Shown one piece after another: positions 42,695-52,446 of a stretch of DNA of 64,000 nt (position 1 is the stretch's first letter; each line of letters begins with the position of its first letter). The DNA comes from Siansivirga zeaxanthinifaciens CC-SAMT-1 (GTDB lineage: Bacteria; Bacteroidota; Bacteroidia; Flavobacteriales; Flavobacteriaceae), in assembly GCF_000941055.1 (NCBI RefSeq), contig NZ_CP007202.1, forward strand, positions 1,360,001 through 1,424,000, written 5' to 3'. The notes beneath the pieces are model-generated. The model saw nothing but the letters and a program-made list of their open reading frames with translations, was not told the DNA's origin and did no database searches. Position numbers and translations under genes: made by a program.

Positions 42695-44576
42695 TTTCAA
42701 TTACTTGTAAAGCACTTTCTCTGTTTATGCCAAAAGGTTTTCCAGAGTAAGGCTTGGCATATTCATTCTCTAAACTATGCGTTAGAATCCATTTTTCTAA
42801 ATCGGTTCTTGTAATTTCGTTTTTAATGTATTTTTCAATCATTAAACTGGCAATTCTCCCTGCAAAGCGGCTTCCCCAATAACCATTTTCAACAAATACA
42901 GCAATGGCAATTTTAGGGTTATCTTTTGGGGCAAAGGCAACAAAAATAGAGTGGTCTGTAAGCTGTGTTTTTTTACCGTCTATTTTAATAAAATTCTCGG
43001 CAGTTCCTGTTTTTCCACAAATTTCAATGCCCGGTACTTGTAGTGAAGCTGCGGTACCTTTATTATACACATCGAACATACCTTGTACTACAGGTTCGAA
43101 ATTTTCTTTGTCTATAGTGGTATATTTTGGTTTGGTATAATTCTCGTCGATGGTTTGGCCTTCAATGTTTTTAATAATATGAGGTGTGTAAAAATAGCCT
43201 CTGTTTCCTATGGCAGCAACCATATTGGCTAGTTGAATTGGTGTTGCTTCCACTTCACCTTGACCGATAGCATTCGATATGTTGTAGGTAGAAGACCAGC
43301 GGCCTTTTCCGTACCATTTATCATAAAAATTACCATCAGGAATACGGCCTTTGCTTCCAATTTTTAAATCGTAACCCAAATAGTCACCTAGCCCAAAGCT
43401 TTTAACGTGGTTGCTCCAAACATTCATGCCTTCGGCCGGATTTTTATACTTATCAATAATACGTCTGTAAACATTCGCAAAATACGCATTACAAGATTGG
43501 GCAATGCCTGAATACATGTCTAAAGGGCTCGAATGCGCGTGGCATCCTGTTAATCGTCTGCTTCCTAAATAATAACCCATTCTGCAACCAAAGCGGTCAT
43601 CGGTAGTAACAACTTTTTCTTGCAGACCAATTAAAGCATTCATAACTTTAAATGGAGATCCAGGAGGATATTGCGCTAAAAGGCTTCGGTCGTAAAGCGG
43701 TTTGGCTATGGTATCGTTATATAGTTTTGTAAAATTTTTAGAACGGTCTCTTCCTACTAAAATATTCGGATTGTATGATGGTGCCGAAACCATGGCTAAA
43801 ATTTCTCCAGAACTTGGCTCAATGGCAATAATACCGCCACGTTTGTGCTTCATGAGCAATTCGCCATAGGCTTGTAAATCTGAATCAATAGTAATAGTAA
43901 TGTCTTTTCCAGGCTGAGGTAACGTGTCTAGAACACCATCTTTGTAAGGGCCAATGTCTCTGTTAAATCGGTCTTTTTGAATAAATTTGATGCCTTTTAC
44001 ACCTCTCAATACTTCTTCATAAGAAGCTTCAACACCTTGTTTTCCTATTAAATCGCCTTGTCTGTAATACGGATATTTGTTTATAATGGCATTATTTACT
44101 TCACCAATATCTCCTAAAACATTGGCTCCAATAGCGGCTTGGTAATGTCTTAATGAGCGTTTTTGAATATAAAAGCCTTCAAACTTGCGCATTTTTTCCT
44201 GAAGCACAGCGTAATCTTCTTTAGAAAGCTGTGGTATAAATACCGATGGTAATCGTGGTGAGTAATGATACGCTTTGTTGTAAATTTTTAAAAATTGCTC
44301 TTTAGTAATTTCTAAAAGCTCACAAAATTCTAAGGTGTCTAATGGTTTTACTTCACGCGGAATAACCATCACATCATACGATGGTTGGTTTGCTACTAAA
44401 AGTTTTCCGTTTCTATCGAAAACAAATCCGCGTTTCGGGTAGTCGTAAACTTTTCTAATGGCATTATCTTCAAATAAATTAGTTTCTCTAGAATCGTAAA
44501 TTTGTAAATAGAAAAGTCTTGAAATAAAAACAAGACCAACAAAAATTATGGATGCAAAAAGTAAAAATTGTCTCAT
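42687..44576 (-). CDS. mrdA: Penicillin-binding protein 2
   Basis: Transpeptidase partner of RodA. 629 residues with one N-terminal membrane helix (4-22), a dimerisation domain and the transpeptidase domain: S307-P-F-K310 (PPGSPFK), S361-C-N363 and CGKTGTAEN. Active site complete. The start overlaps mreD (ATGA) and the end overlaps rodA. Confidence 0.96.
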   Translation of the reverse strand: MRQFLLFASIIFVGLVFISRLFYLQIYDSRETNLFEDNAIRKVYDYPKRGFVFDRNGKLLVANQPSYDVMVIPREVKPLDTLEFCELLEITKEQFLKIYNKAYHYSPRLPSVFIPQLSKEDYAVLQEKMRKFEGFYIQKRSLRHYQAAIGANVLGDIGEVNNAIINKYPYYRQGDLIGKQGVEASYEEVLRGVKGIKFIQKDRFNRDIGPYKDGVLDTLPQPGKDITITIDSDLQAYGELLMKHKRGGIIAIEPSSGEILAMVSAPSYNPNILVGRDRSKNFTKLYNDTIAKPLYDRSLLAQYPPGSPFKVMNALIGLQEKVVTTDDRFGCRMGYYLGSRRLTGCHAHSSPLDMYSGIAQSCNAYFANVYRRIIDKYKNPAEGMNVWSNHVKSFGLGDYLGYDLKIGSKGRIPDGNFYDKWYGKGRWSSTYNISNAIGQGEVEATPIQLANMVAAIGNRGYFYTPHIIKNIEGQTIDENYTKPKYTTIDKENFEPVVQGMFDVYNKGTAASLQVPGIEICGKTGTAENFIKIDGKKTQLTDHSIFVAFAPKDNPKIAIAVFVENGYWGSRFAGRIASLMIEKYIKNEITRTDLEKWILTHSLENEYAKPYSGKPFGINRESALQVIEND

Positions 44577-45079
44577 CTATTTTTTCTACTAAAAATTATG
44601 GTTATTACTAGGCATAATAAAATAGTGAATATACTTGAGAATAACGTTTTTTGAAGCACTAAAATTATTTTTGAAATGCTAAAAATTTCTAAAGAAAACA
44701 GTACAAGATGGTGAAGAAGTGTTAAAATAACTAAGTAGGCCGTTTTGGCTCCAAAATCTACCGAATCGAACTTCACGGTTTGATGTTCATACATCATCCC
44801 GAAAGAGAACTTTAAAATAACCGGGCGCACATAGGCAATAAACACACATGCCGCTGCGTGAATACCTCCAGAATCTTGAAATAAATCTACAGATATTCCC
44901 AATAGAAAACTCAAACATATAATTATAACTCTATTGTTTTTAACCGGAAACAGGGCAATAAATAATATGTAGATATACGGATTTATATAACCTAAAAAGT
45001 TAATATGATTGCATATTAAAACCTGCGTTGCCACCAACAAGAAAAACCGAATACCATTGGAGTAAAGTATGTTATTCAT
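44573..45079 (-). CDS. mreD: Rod shape-determining protein MreD
   Basis: 168 residues, five or six membrane helices, part of the elongasome at the inner membrane. Sequence is weakly conserved in general; DLFQDSGGIHAAACVFIAYVRP is the recognisable part. The assignment rests on this and on its position between mreC and mrdA, overlapping both by 8 and 4 bp. Confidence 0.9.
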   Translation of the reverse strand: MNNILYSNGIRFFLLVATQVLICNHINFLGYINPYIYILFIALFPVKNNRVIIICLSFLLGISVDLFQDSGGIHAAACVFIAYVRPVILKFSFGMMYEHQTVKFDSVDFGAKTAYLVILTLLHHLVLFSLEIFSISKIILVLQKTLFSSIFTILLCLVITIIFSRKNR

Positions 45080-45896
45080 TCTTACTTGAGTTTAACAAAT
45101 TAGAAATTTCGGTTTTATTGGTGTTTTCTATGATATAAACGTGTTCCAGGTTCGTCATATCGTTAAACAGCCTAATGTTTATTTCATAATAATTTTCGGC
45201 AGCATCTAATTTAAAATTATCTATAACTCCAACAGGAATGCCTTTTGGGAAAATCGACGACCTTCCAGAGGTTATAATCGTATCGCCTTTAGCAACGGGT
45301 GCAATTTTAGGAATATCTAAAAGCTGGGTGAGACTTGGGTTTTTCCCGTTCCAGGTTAAGGTTCCAAAATGATTGGTCTTTTTTAACTGCGCACTAATTT
45401 TACTTGTGGTATTTAAAATTGAAAGTGCCGTTGCATAATTTTTGTTAACTCTGTCTATAATACCCACAATACCCTTACTGGAAACCACGCCTAAATCTTG
45501 TTTTAAATGGGCTTTAGTACCTTTATTAAGTAAAAGAATGTTATCGGTAGCAGAGTAGCTGTTTTTTATAACATTTGCAGAAGTAAACTTGTAAACGGTT
45601 TCAAAACTTAAACTATCTAAAAAGGTACTATCTTTTTGTTTTTTAGAATTGTATAATAGTGCTTTTAATCTATTGTTTTCCTCGGATAAAATTTGATTTT
45701 GAGTTTTTAAATTTAAATACTCATGAATGTTGTTTATAGAATTATAAACGCCTCCCGTTAAAAAATTAGCCGAATTTATAAATTTACTTTTGTGATACGA
45801 ATGTGATTGAATTGTAAATAAAATAGAAATAGAAAATAGCAACAAGAATAACAAAAACGTTTTGTTTCTTATTATAAAATTAATAATCTGTTGCAT
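45072..45896 (-). CDS. mreC: Rod shape-determining protein MreC
   Basis: 274 residues: membrane helix at about 11-28, a coiled coil (about 60-85) and the paired beta-barrel domain, including SSKGIVGIIDRVNKNYA and SGRSSIFPKGIPVGVI. Periplasmic scaffold of the elongasome. 11 bp after mreB. Confidence 0.95.
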   Translation of the reverse strand: MQQIINFIIRNKTFLLFLLLFSISILFTIQSHSYHKSKFINSANFLTGGVYNSINNIHEYLNLKTQNQILSEENNRLKALLYNSKKQKDSTFLDSLSFETVYKFTSANVIKNSYSATDNILLLNKGTKAHLKQDLGVVSSKGIVGIIDRVNKNYATALSILNTTSKISAQLKKTNHFGTLTWNGKNPSLTQLLDIPKIAPVAKGDTIITSGRSSIFPKGIPVGVIDNFKLDAAENYYEINIRLFNDMTNLEHVYIIENTNKTEISNLLNSSKNE

Positions 45897-45907
45897 GTTT
45901 TTTTATC

Positions 45908-46936
45908 CTATTTAATCAATACACTTTTGTATTTGGTTAAATTTTTAAGGGTAATTCCTGTGCCACGAACAACCGCTCTTAATGGGTCTTCGGCAATATA
46001 AACCGGCAAGTCTGTTTTTTGAGATAAACGCTTGTCTAAACCACGTAACATAGAGCCTCCACCAGCTAAATAAATACCGGTATTATAAATATCGGCCGCT
46101 AATTCTGGAGGGGTTTGCGATAAGGTTTCCATTACAGCATCTTCAATTCTAAGAATCGATTTGTCTAATGCTTTTGCAATTTCACGATATGAAATTGATA
46201 CTTGCTTTGGTTTACCTGTAAGTAAATCACGTCCTTGAACACTCATGTCTTCTGGAGGTAAATCTAAATCTTCGGTAGCAGCACCAATTTGTATTTTTAT
46301 TTTTTCGGCAGTACGTTCACCAACATATAAATTGTGTTGAGTACGCATGTAATAAACAATATCGTTGGTAAATACATCACCAGCAATTTTAACCGATTTA
46401 TCACAAACAATACCACCAAGCGCAATAACTGCAATCTCGGTTGTACCACCACCTATATCTACAATCATGTTTCCTTTAGGTTGCATAATGTCTACACCAA
46501 TACCAATAGCAGCAGCCATAGGCTCGTGTATTAAATATACTTCTTTACCATTAACACGCTCTGCACTTTCTTTTACTGCTCGCATTTCTACTTCGGTAAT
46601 ACCAGAAGGAATACAAATAACCAAACGAAGGGCAGGGGTAAAAAATTTCTTTTTTAATGCCGGAATGTTTTTTATAAACATACTCATCATTTGTTCTGAG
46701 GCATCAAAATCTGCAATAACACCGTCTTTTAACGGACGAATGGTTTTTATGTTTTCATGCGTTTTTCCTTGCATTAAACTGGCTTCTTGACCAACTGCAA
46801 TAATTTTTCCCGAAATACGGTCTCTTGCAACTATAGATGGCGCGTCTACAACTACTTTGTCATTGTGAATTATTAGTGTATTCGCCGTACCTAAATCTAT
46901 TGCAATTTCTTCGGTTAAGAAGTCGAAAAATCCCAT
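45908..46936 (-). CDS. mreB: Rod shape-determining protein MreB
   Basis: Actin-like filament protein, 342 residues. Phosphate-1 loop AIDLGTANTLI near the start, IVDIGGGTTEIAVI (phosphate 2) and YLAGGGSMLRG near the end (adenosine motif). First gene of the mreBCD-mrdA-rodA operon. A TACTTTTA element (one mismatch from TANNTTTG) lies 38 bp upstream at 46981-46974. Confidence 0.97.
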   Translation of the reverse strand: MGFFDFLTEEIAIDLGTANTLIIHNDKVVVDAPSIVARDRISGKIIAVGQEASLMQGKTHENIKTIRPLKDGVIADFDASEQMMSMFIKNIPALKKKFFTPALRLVICIPSGITEVEMRAVKESAERVNGKEVYLIHEPMAAAIGIGVDIMQPKGNMIVDIGGGTTEIAVIALGGIVCDKSVKIAGDVFTNDIVYYMRTQHNLYVGERTAEKIKIQIGAATEDLDLPPEDMSVQGRDLLTGKPKQVSISYREIAKALDKSILRIEDAVMETLSQTPPELAADIYNTGIYLAGGGSMLRGLDKRLSQKTDLPVYIAEDPLRAVVRGTGITLKNLTKYKSVLIK

Positions 46937-47240
46937 GTATTGTTAATGTTAATAAAGTTATTATTGAATGCTGTAAAAGTAATAAAACTAAAGAAAAAAA
47001 TGGTGGTTTATTATTGATAGTTGAAAAATAATTTTTAAAGGCTTTTCTCCTGTTAAATATTGAAAAATGCAGAACGAATTTATAGTGTTTAGAATTGTGA
47101 TTTTTTACTAAAAAAAATATTAAAATGTATTTTAACCATAAAAAATGCATTTTGTCGATATTTTTTTATATCATTGTATCTGTAAATTGCTTTGATGCAT
47201 TTCATCTTAAAACAAAATTTATTAACCTAAATCTTAAAAA
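46937..47240. other. Divergent mreB / unknown-gene spacer with an AT-rich hairpin
   Basis: No gene. It holds the likely mreB promoter (46974-46981, minus strand) and a 12-bp stem: AAAATGTATTTT (47122-47133) with AAAATGCATTTT (47142-47153), one wobble pair, loop of eight. An AACC (47135-47138 region) followed 15 bp later by TGTC loosely resembles the ECF-type element at 24901 but is weaker. Confidence 0.4.
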
Positions 47241-47690
47241 ATGAGTACAGATACTATGGCAACAAAAACGCCACCAGGAACACAAATTAATCCTAAAAAT
47301 GTTACCATTACGCCTTTAAATAGTCAAATTTCTTTTTCTTACAATGCTACTTCTGTAAAACCTTTACCGCCTTTGGTGCAAGTTAGTTTTAGTCCAGATG
47401 GTAATTTACAGATAAGTAATATCGTTTTTATTGCAGCTTCAGAAAATGCTGTAATTACTTCTGTTTATCAAGAATCTGTTATTTCAGATGAAGGTACAAC
47501 GCAATTAGACTTTTTTATAGATTACGACGCTCCAGAAGAAAGTTTTCAAACATTTAATGCATTTCGTGTCGATTTTGTAATACAAAATCCGCCAAGCGAT
47601 TTACAACAAATAGAAACTTATTTATGGGATGAAGATCCTGTTGGTTCTCGTGGAACTATTACCGTAATTGACGGTAAAGGCAGCAATTAA
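47241..47690 (+). CDS. Unknown protein, 149 aa, with own terminator
   Basis: A soluble acidic protein with no signal peptide or membrane helix and a low Lys/Arg content. Hydrophobic-polar alternation (ITPLNSQISFSYNATS, LQISNIVFIAASENAVITSV, FRVDFVIQNPP) suggests an all-beta sandwich. The Pro/Thr-rich N-terminus (MATKTPPGTQINP) looks unstructured. I do not recognise it. It stands alone between mreB and the kinase gene. Confidence 0.7.
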   Translation: MSTDTMATKTPPGTQINPKNVTITPLNSQISFSYNATSVKPLPPLVQVSFSPDGNLQISNIVFIAASENAVITSVYQESVISDEGTTQLDFFIDYDAPEESFQTFNAFRVDFVIQNPPSDLQQIETYLWDEDPVGSRGTITVIDGKGSN

Positions 47691-47711
47691 AATTAAAAAT
47701 TTTATATTATT

Positions 47712-47750
47712 AAAATGACCAAAGTGCGAACTTATGGTCATTTTTTTTAA
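47712..47750 (+). terminator. Terminator after the 149-aa gene
   Basis: AAAATGACCA (47712-47721) pairs with TGGTCATTTT (47735-47744), 13-nt loop, T-run to 47748. Confidence 0.85.
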
Positions 47751-47775
47751 ATATATTTGTACATAAAAATTCTAC

Positions 47776-49530
47776 ATGACCATTAAAATAATTCATATTT
47801 TAAAAATTAAATTATTGTCTATTTTAATTTTCATGGTATTGTGTGGTCACCTTAATGCACAAGAAAAGCTCCAGCCTTCAGGATACGAATTAGAATTAAT
47901 AGAAAAGGCAAGCGCTCATAAATCACAAGTGTTTTTTTATAAAGCTGCTCATTTTTTTGCTGAAAAAAACTGGGATTCTACCTTGGTTTATTCTATGAGG
48001 CACTTAAATTCAGAGAAATCTTCTAAAGAATTAAAAGCCTTTTCACATTTATTAAGAGGTGAAAGTTTTGTAAATAAGAAAATTTTCAAACAAGCTGAAG
48101 CAGAATTTCGACTGATACCTCAAGATTTTGAATACTATAATCTGGTTAAATTCAATTTAGCAGGAACTGTTTTAGAACAGAATCAATTTCAAAATGCGAT
48201 TGATATTTATTTAGAGTTAAGTAATTTATCGGATAAAGAATATGTGTTTTTTAAAAAAAGCAGTGTTAACTCTAATCTGTCGCTTTGTTATTTGCATCTT
48301 GGGGAATTCGATAAAGCAAAACCTTACTTGGTTGAGAATATTGAGTTGAGTCTTCGTAAAAAGGACACGTTAGGCCTTATTAAATACTATGGGAATATGG
48401 CCAATTTTTATTACGAGCAGTATAAAGATAATTTAGCTATACCTTATTTTGAAAAAGCCTATCAACTTTCAAAAAACATAAAAGATATCGAATCGAAACA
48501 ACTCACAGCTAATAATATGGCTGTGGTAGAAGAAAATCGTAAACATTTTAAAGAGGCATTGGCTTATAGAAAAGAGAGTGAGCAATGGAAAGATTCTCTA
48601 AATAATCAAAATAAAATTTATGAAGTTGCCAATCTCGAAAGGCAGTTTGCGGTTAAACAAAAACAAAAAGAAGTCGATTTATTAGAAGCAGAAAATAAAG
48701 CAAAAGAGATCGAAAAAAACGGACTCTTATATTCTGCAATTGTGCTTTTACTTTTATTAGTAACAGCCATTTATTTTTACAGAGAAAAGCTAAAAACCAA
48801 TAAAATTATAACAGCGCAAAAAGAACGCTTAGATGCATTAAATGCTACAAAAGACAAATTGTTTTCTATTGTTAGTCACGATTTACGGTCGTCTGTAAAC
48901 GCCCTTAAAATGAGTAACACAAAGCTGTTAGATAATTTAGAAGCAAAAAATTTAGATGCTTTAGACGATTTATTACAAACCAATAGTGCCATTGTAAATG
49001 GGGCTTATAACTTATTAGATAACCTGTTGCATTGGGCATTATTGCAAACCAACCAGTCGTATTTCGAAATTACATCGTTACGATTATTTTTTATTGTAGA
49101 ACAAACGGTTTATAATTACAAACCGCTTATGCTAGAGAAACAAATTACTTTCGAAAATACAATTTCGAAGCAAGATGTTGTTTTTGCCGATCAAGAATCC
49201 TTGAAAATTATTTTAAGAAATTTATTGGATAACGCCATTAAGTTTTCAAACACCAACGGAAGTATTAAAATATATACTCAAAATGCAGACGATGCGTTTC
49301 TGGATTTAATTGTTGAAGATTCTGGTGTAGGTATGAGCCCATCGAAACGCCTAGAACTATTAAGCGATACGACCGTGCTTTCTAAAAAAGAGAACGAAAA
49401 CATAATAGGAACCGGACTTGGGTTGCAATTATGTAAATCGATGATTAAAAAGAATAATGGAACATTTGCAATTGAAAGTACTTTGGGCAGCGGAACAAAA
49501 ATGATAATATCTTTACCTAAAAAAGTCTAA
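47776..49530 (+). CDS. Hybrid-free sensor histidine kinase with periplasmic TPR repeats
   Basis: 584 residues: signal peptide/anchor (8-28), TPR-like helices in the periplasm (about 50-285), a coiled coil, one membrane helix (317-336), HisKA with H368 in SIVSHDLRSS and a HATPase domain with NLLDNAIKFS, DSGVGM and GTGLGL. The kinase would sense a periplasmic signal and phosphorylate the regulator encoded 2 bp downstream. This Bacteroidota architecture lacks a PAS domain. Confidence 0.93.
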   Translation: MTIKIIHILKIKLLSILIFMVLCGHLNAQEKLQPSGYELELIEKASAHKSQVFFYKAAHFFAEKNWDSTLVYSMRHLNSEKSSKELKAFSHLLRGESFVNKKIFKQAEAEFRLIPQDFEYYNLVKFNLAGTVLEQNQFQNAIDIYLELSNLSDKEYVFFKKSSVNSNLSLCYLHLGEFDKAKPYLVENIELSLRKKDTLGLIKYYGNMANFYYEQYKDNLAIPYFEKAYQLSKNIKDIESKQLTANNMAVVEENRKHFKEALAYRKESEQWKDSLNNQNKIYEVANLERQFAVKQKQKEVDLLEAENKAKEIEKNGLLYSAIVLLLLLVTAIYFYREKLKTNKIITAQKERLDALNATKDKLFSIVSHDLRSSVNALKMSNTKLLDNLEAKNLDALDDLLQTNSAIVNGAYNLLDNLLHWALLQTNQSYFEITSLRLFFIVEQTVYNYKPLMLEKQITFENTISKQDVVFADQESLKIILRNLLDNAIKFSNTNGSIKIYTQNADDAFLDLIVEDSGVGMSPSKRLELLSDTTVLSKKENENIIGTGLGLQLCKSMIKKNNGTFAIESTLGSGTKMIISLPKKV

Positions 49531-49531
49531 T

Positions 49532-50278
49532 ATGGATAGTGTAAATGTTTTAATAGTAGAAGATACGCCAGCAGAAAGTGATGCTTTAATAGAAGTGTTA
49601 GAGGCTAATAATTACAATATTGTTGGTGTTGCAAGAACTTTTAAAGATGCATTATTTATGTTTTACAATAATGCTATTGATGTTGTGGTGGTCGATATTT
49701 TTTTAAATGGCAATCCCGATGGTGTAGCCTTTGCCGAGACCATTAGCGTAACTCCCAATGCATCAAAACCCTTCGTGTTTTTAACAAGTTCTACCGATAG
49801 GAGTATTTTTGAACGTGCCAAATTAACACAGCCCTTTAGTTATTTAATGAAGCCTTTCAATCCGCTTGAAATTTTATACGCCTTAGAAATGGCTGTCGAA
49901 AAATTTTATGCTCAACCCGATGTGTTTTTAGGCGACGAGGAAGATACCATTATAAGCAATGATTACTTATTTATAAAAAAGGGAAAGTCATTAAAAAAGG
50001 TTTTAATTACCGATATTATTTATATTGAAGTAGAGGAGAAGTATTGTAATATTATTACCGAAAACGACAAGTTTGTTATTCTTATTTCTCTAACAAAAAT
50101 TATAAAATTACTGGATGCCACCATATTTTATCGCACTCACAGAAACTTTATAGTAAATGCCGAAAAAATAATAGAGATTGTACCTTCAGATAATCTTATT
50201 CTTCTTAAAGGCAATCATCAGGCAACTTTAAGTGAAACGTATAAAGATATTTTAAAAAAGTTCCCAACTTTAAAATAA
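49532..50278 (+). CDS. LytTR-family response regulator
   Basis: 248 residues: receiver domain with acidic residues E9-D10, phospho-acceptor D55 in VVVVDIFLNG, and K107-like Lys in YLMKPFNP; then a LytTR DNA-binding domain (about 145-245) with YIEVEEKYCNII and FYRTHRNFIVN. Partner of the kinase immediately upstream (one base between stop and start). Confidence 0.95.
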   Translation: MDSVNVLIVEDTPAESDALIEVLEANNYNIVGVARTFKDALFMFYNNAIDVVVVDIFLNGNPDGVAFAETISVTPNASKPFVFLTSSTDRSIFERAKLTQPFSYLMKPFNPLEILYALEMAVEKFYAQPDVFLGDEEDTIISNDYLFIKKGKSLKKVLITDIIYIEVEEKYCNIITENDKFVILISLTKIIKLLDATIFYRTHRNFIVNAEKIIEIVPSDNLILLKGNHQATLSETYKDILKKFPTLK

Positions 50279-50498
50279 AATCATCTGTGTTACTTCATAC
50301 ATTTTTGTTAAAAAATAGTTTTTAAAGCTACGGTTTTTTTGTTTTTCCGCTTTCGTGGATAAAATTACCGGCTTCATGCCATTTTTTTTATAAATCCATC
50401 TGTTTCAAAATACATTTACATCAGAATCATAAACGATTTGTATTAGGTATATGTATTCTCGAAAAAATAATAAATATAATTTTTTTAAAAAATTAAGT

Positions 50499-50612
50499 AT
50501 GAATTTAGAAAAAAGCACTAAACAGTCTATCTCTCATTATTTTATATGCTTTGTAATTATAGCGTCTGCCATACAGTTAGTTCTTTTAATATATAGACTT
50601 TCTCAATTGTAA
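50499..50612 (+). CDS. Possible 37-aa single-span membrane peptide
   Basis: ATG to TAA. A polar start (MNLEKSTKQSISH) is followed by one hydrophobic helix (YFICFVIIASAIQLVLLIY) and a short basic end (RLSQL). The shape is that of a real small membrane protein, but there is no homology, ribosome-binding or promoter evidence I can give. Too short for usual gene finders. Confidence 0.35.
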   Translation: MNLEKSTKQSISHYFICFVIIASAIQLVLLIYRLSQL

Positions 50613-50733
50613 TTTATATAACAAACTAGATTTTTAGAATTTAAGGGATTTGGTACTTGGTTTGTAATATGCTTTATAATAAAAATTAGATTGAGGGAAG
50701 GGGAATTAATACATGCTATCATTAATTCCAAAA

Positions 50734-50764
50734 AAAAAAGAGCACTGTCTTAGTGCTCTTTTTT
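50734..50764 (-). terminator. Terminator of purH
   Basis: AAGAGCACT (50738-50746) pairs with AGTGCTCTT (50752-50760) around GTCTT; A-run and T-run on the two sides, so it is bidirectional. It lies 23 bp past the purH stop. Confidence 0.9.
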
Positions 50765-50786
50765 AATTTTATGAGTAAGTGTGTTT

Positions 50787-52319
50787 TTAGTGTTTAAAAT
50801 GACGCGTGCCTGTCATGACCATTGCCACACCATTTTCGTTACAATAATCGATGCTTAATTGATCTTTAATAGAACCACCTGGTTGAATAACAGCAGTAAT
50901 ACCAGCATTTTTAGCAATTTCAACACAGTCTGGAAACGGGAAGAAAGCATCACTAGCCATAGAAGCACCATTTAAATCGAAATTAAATGTTTTTGCTTTA
51001 TGAATGGCTTGCTCTAAGGCATCAACACGACTGGTTTGTCCGGTTCCGCTGGCTAATAATTTTTTGTCTTTAACCAAAACAATGGTATTCGATTTAGTAT
51101 GCTTACAAATTTTTGAAGCAAATATTAAATCTTCCAGTTCACTTTGAGTTGGCTTTGTATTGGTTACATATTTTAACCCTTCAATAGTATCTGTAACGTT
51201 GTTTCTATCTTGAACTAAAATGCCATTTAAACAGCTTCTTACGTTGGTTTGAGGTAATTCTACTTCATTAAGAATTAAAATAATTCTATTCTTTTTGGCT
51301 TTTAAAACCTCTACAGCTTCTGTGCTGTAAGATGGCGCTATAATAACTTCACAAAATAAGCTACTAATTTCTTCGGCGGTAGCTTTGTCAATTTCAGTAT
51401 TACTAATTAATACACCACCGAAAGCCGAAACAGGATCGCCTGCTAACGCATCAATATAAGCTTGGTGAATGGTTGCGCTTTGTGCGAATCCGCAAGCGTT
51501 ATTATGTTTTAAAATAGCAAAAGTTGGCGCATCATTTTTAAACTCGTATATTAAGTTTACGGCGGCGTCTACATCAAGTAAATTATTGTAGCTTAATTCT
51601 TTACCGTTAAGTTTTGTAAACATAGCATCGAAATCGCCAAAGAAAAAGCCTTTTTGGTGTGGGTTTTCTCCATAACGTAAAACGTTTCCGTTAGTCTCGC
51701 TAATTTTTAAAACAGTTTCTTCGTTGTTTTGGTTGAAGTAATTAAAAATAGCGGTATCGTAATGTGATGATACATTAAAAGCTTTTGCAGCAAAACGTTT
51801 TCTGTTTTCTTCAGAAATACTACCATTATTTTCAGAAATAAGGTCTAAAAATTCTGCGTAGTCGTTAACTGAAGCTACACAAATAACATCTGCAAAGTTT
51901 TTAGCAGCGGCACGAATTAAAGAAATACCACCAATGTCAATTTTCTCGATAATATCTTGTTGGCTCGCACCAGAAGCTACTGTTTTTTCAAATGGGTATA
52001 AATCAACAATAACAACATCAATTTGAGGAATATTATATTCTTCTAATTCTTTTACATCTCCACTGTGGTTTTGTCTGTTTAAAATACCACCAAAAACTTT
52101 TGGGTGTAATGTTTTAACGCGACCACCAAGAATAGACGGGTAAGATGTAATTTCTTCAACTGGAACGACATCAATACCTAAATCGTTAATAAATGTTTGT
52201 GTGCCACCAGTAGAGTAAATAGTAACACCTTGCTCATTTAATTTTTTTACAATAGGTTCTAAACCGTCCTTGCTAAATACAGAAATTAATGCTGATTTAA
52301 TTGTTTTTTCGTTGCTCAT
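50787..52319 (-). CDS. purH: Bifunctional AICAR formyltransferase / IMP cyclohydrolase
   Basis: Last two steps of IMP synthesis. 510 residues: N-terminal MGS-like cyclohydrolase domain (1 to about 195, ALISVFSKDGLEP, YSTGGT, HPKVFGGIL) and C-terminal formyltransferase (LRYGENPHQ, KHNNACGFA with the catalytic Lys-His). Usual length. In many flavobacteria purH lies next to mreB; here 3.8 kb of signalling genes lies between. Confidence 0.97.
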   Translation of the reverse strand: MSNEKTIKSALISVFSKDGLEPIVKKLNEQGVTIYSTGGTQTFINDLGIDVVPVEEITSYPSILGGRVKTLHPKVFGGILNRQNHSGDVKELEEYNIPQIDVVIVDLYPFEKTVASGASQQDIIEKIDIGGISLIRAAAKNFADVICVASVNDYAEFLDLISENNGSISEENRKRFAAKAFNVSSHYDTAIFNYFNQNNEETVLKISETNGNVLRYGENPHQKGFFFGDFDAMFTKLNGKELSYNNLLDVDAAVNLIYEFKNDAPTFAILKHNNACGFAQSATIHQAYIDALAGDPVSAFGGVLISNTEIDKATAEEISSLFCEVIIAPSYSTEAVEVLKAKKNRIILILNEVELPQTNVRSCLNGILVQDRNNVTDTIEGLKYVTNTKPTQSELEDLIFASKICKHTKSNTIVLVKDKKLLASGTGQTSRVDALEQAIHKAKTFNFDLNGASMASDAFFPFPDCVEIAKNAGITAVIQPGGSIKDQLSIDYCNENGVAMVMTGTRHFKH

Positions 52320-52446
52320 TGTGATTAAGTAGTTATAAGTTGCAAAAGTAGTTATTTTAACTAAAAAAGAAGTTTATAAATCTTAAAAACATAGCTCTTT
52401 TTTTAACTAAATATTCAAGTTGTTAACATTAAAACAAAAATCTGTT

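Larger units (their letters stand above)
50279..50786. other. Gene-poor AT-rich stretch between the LytTR gene and purH
   Basis: No gene of normal size. It contains one tiny ORF (50499-50612) and the purH terminator (50734-50764). The part at 50279-50498 shows only weak short dyads and no recognisable RNA. Confidence 0.6.
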
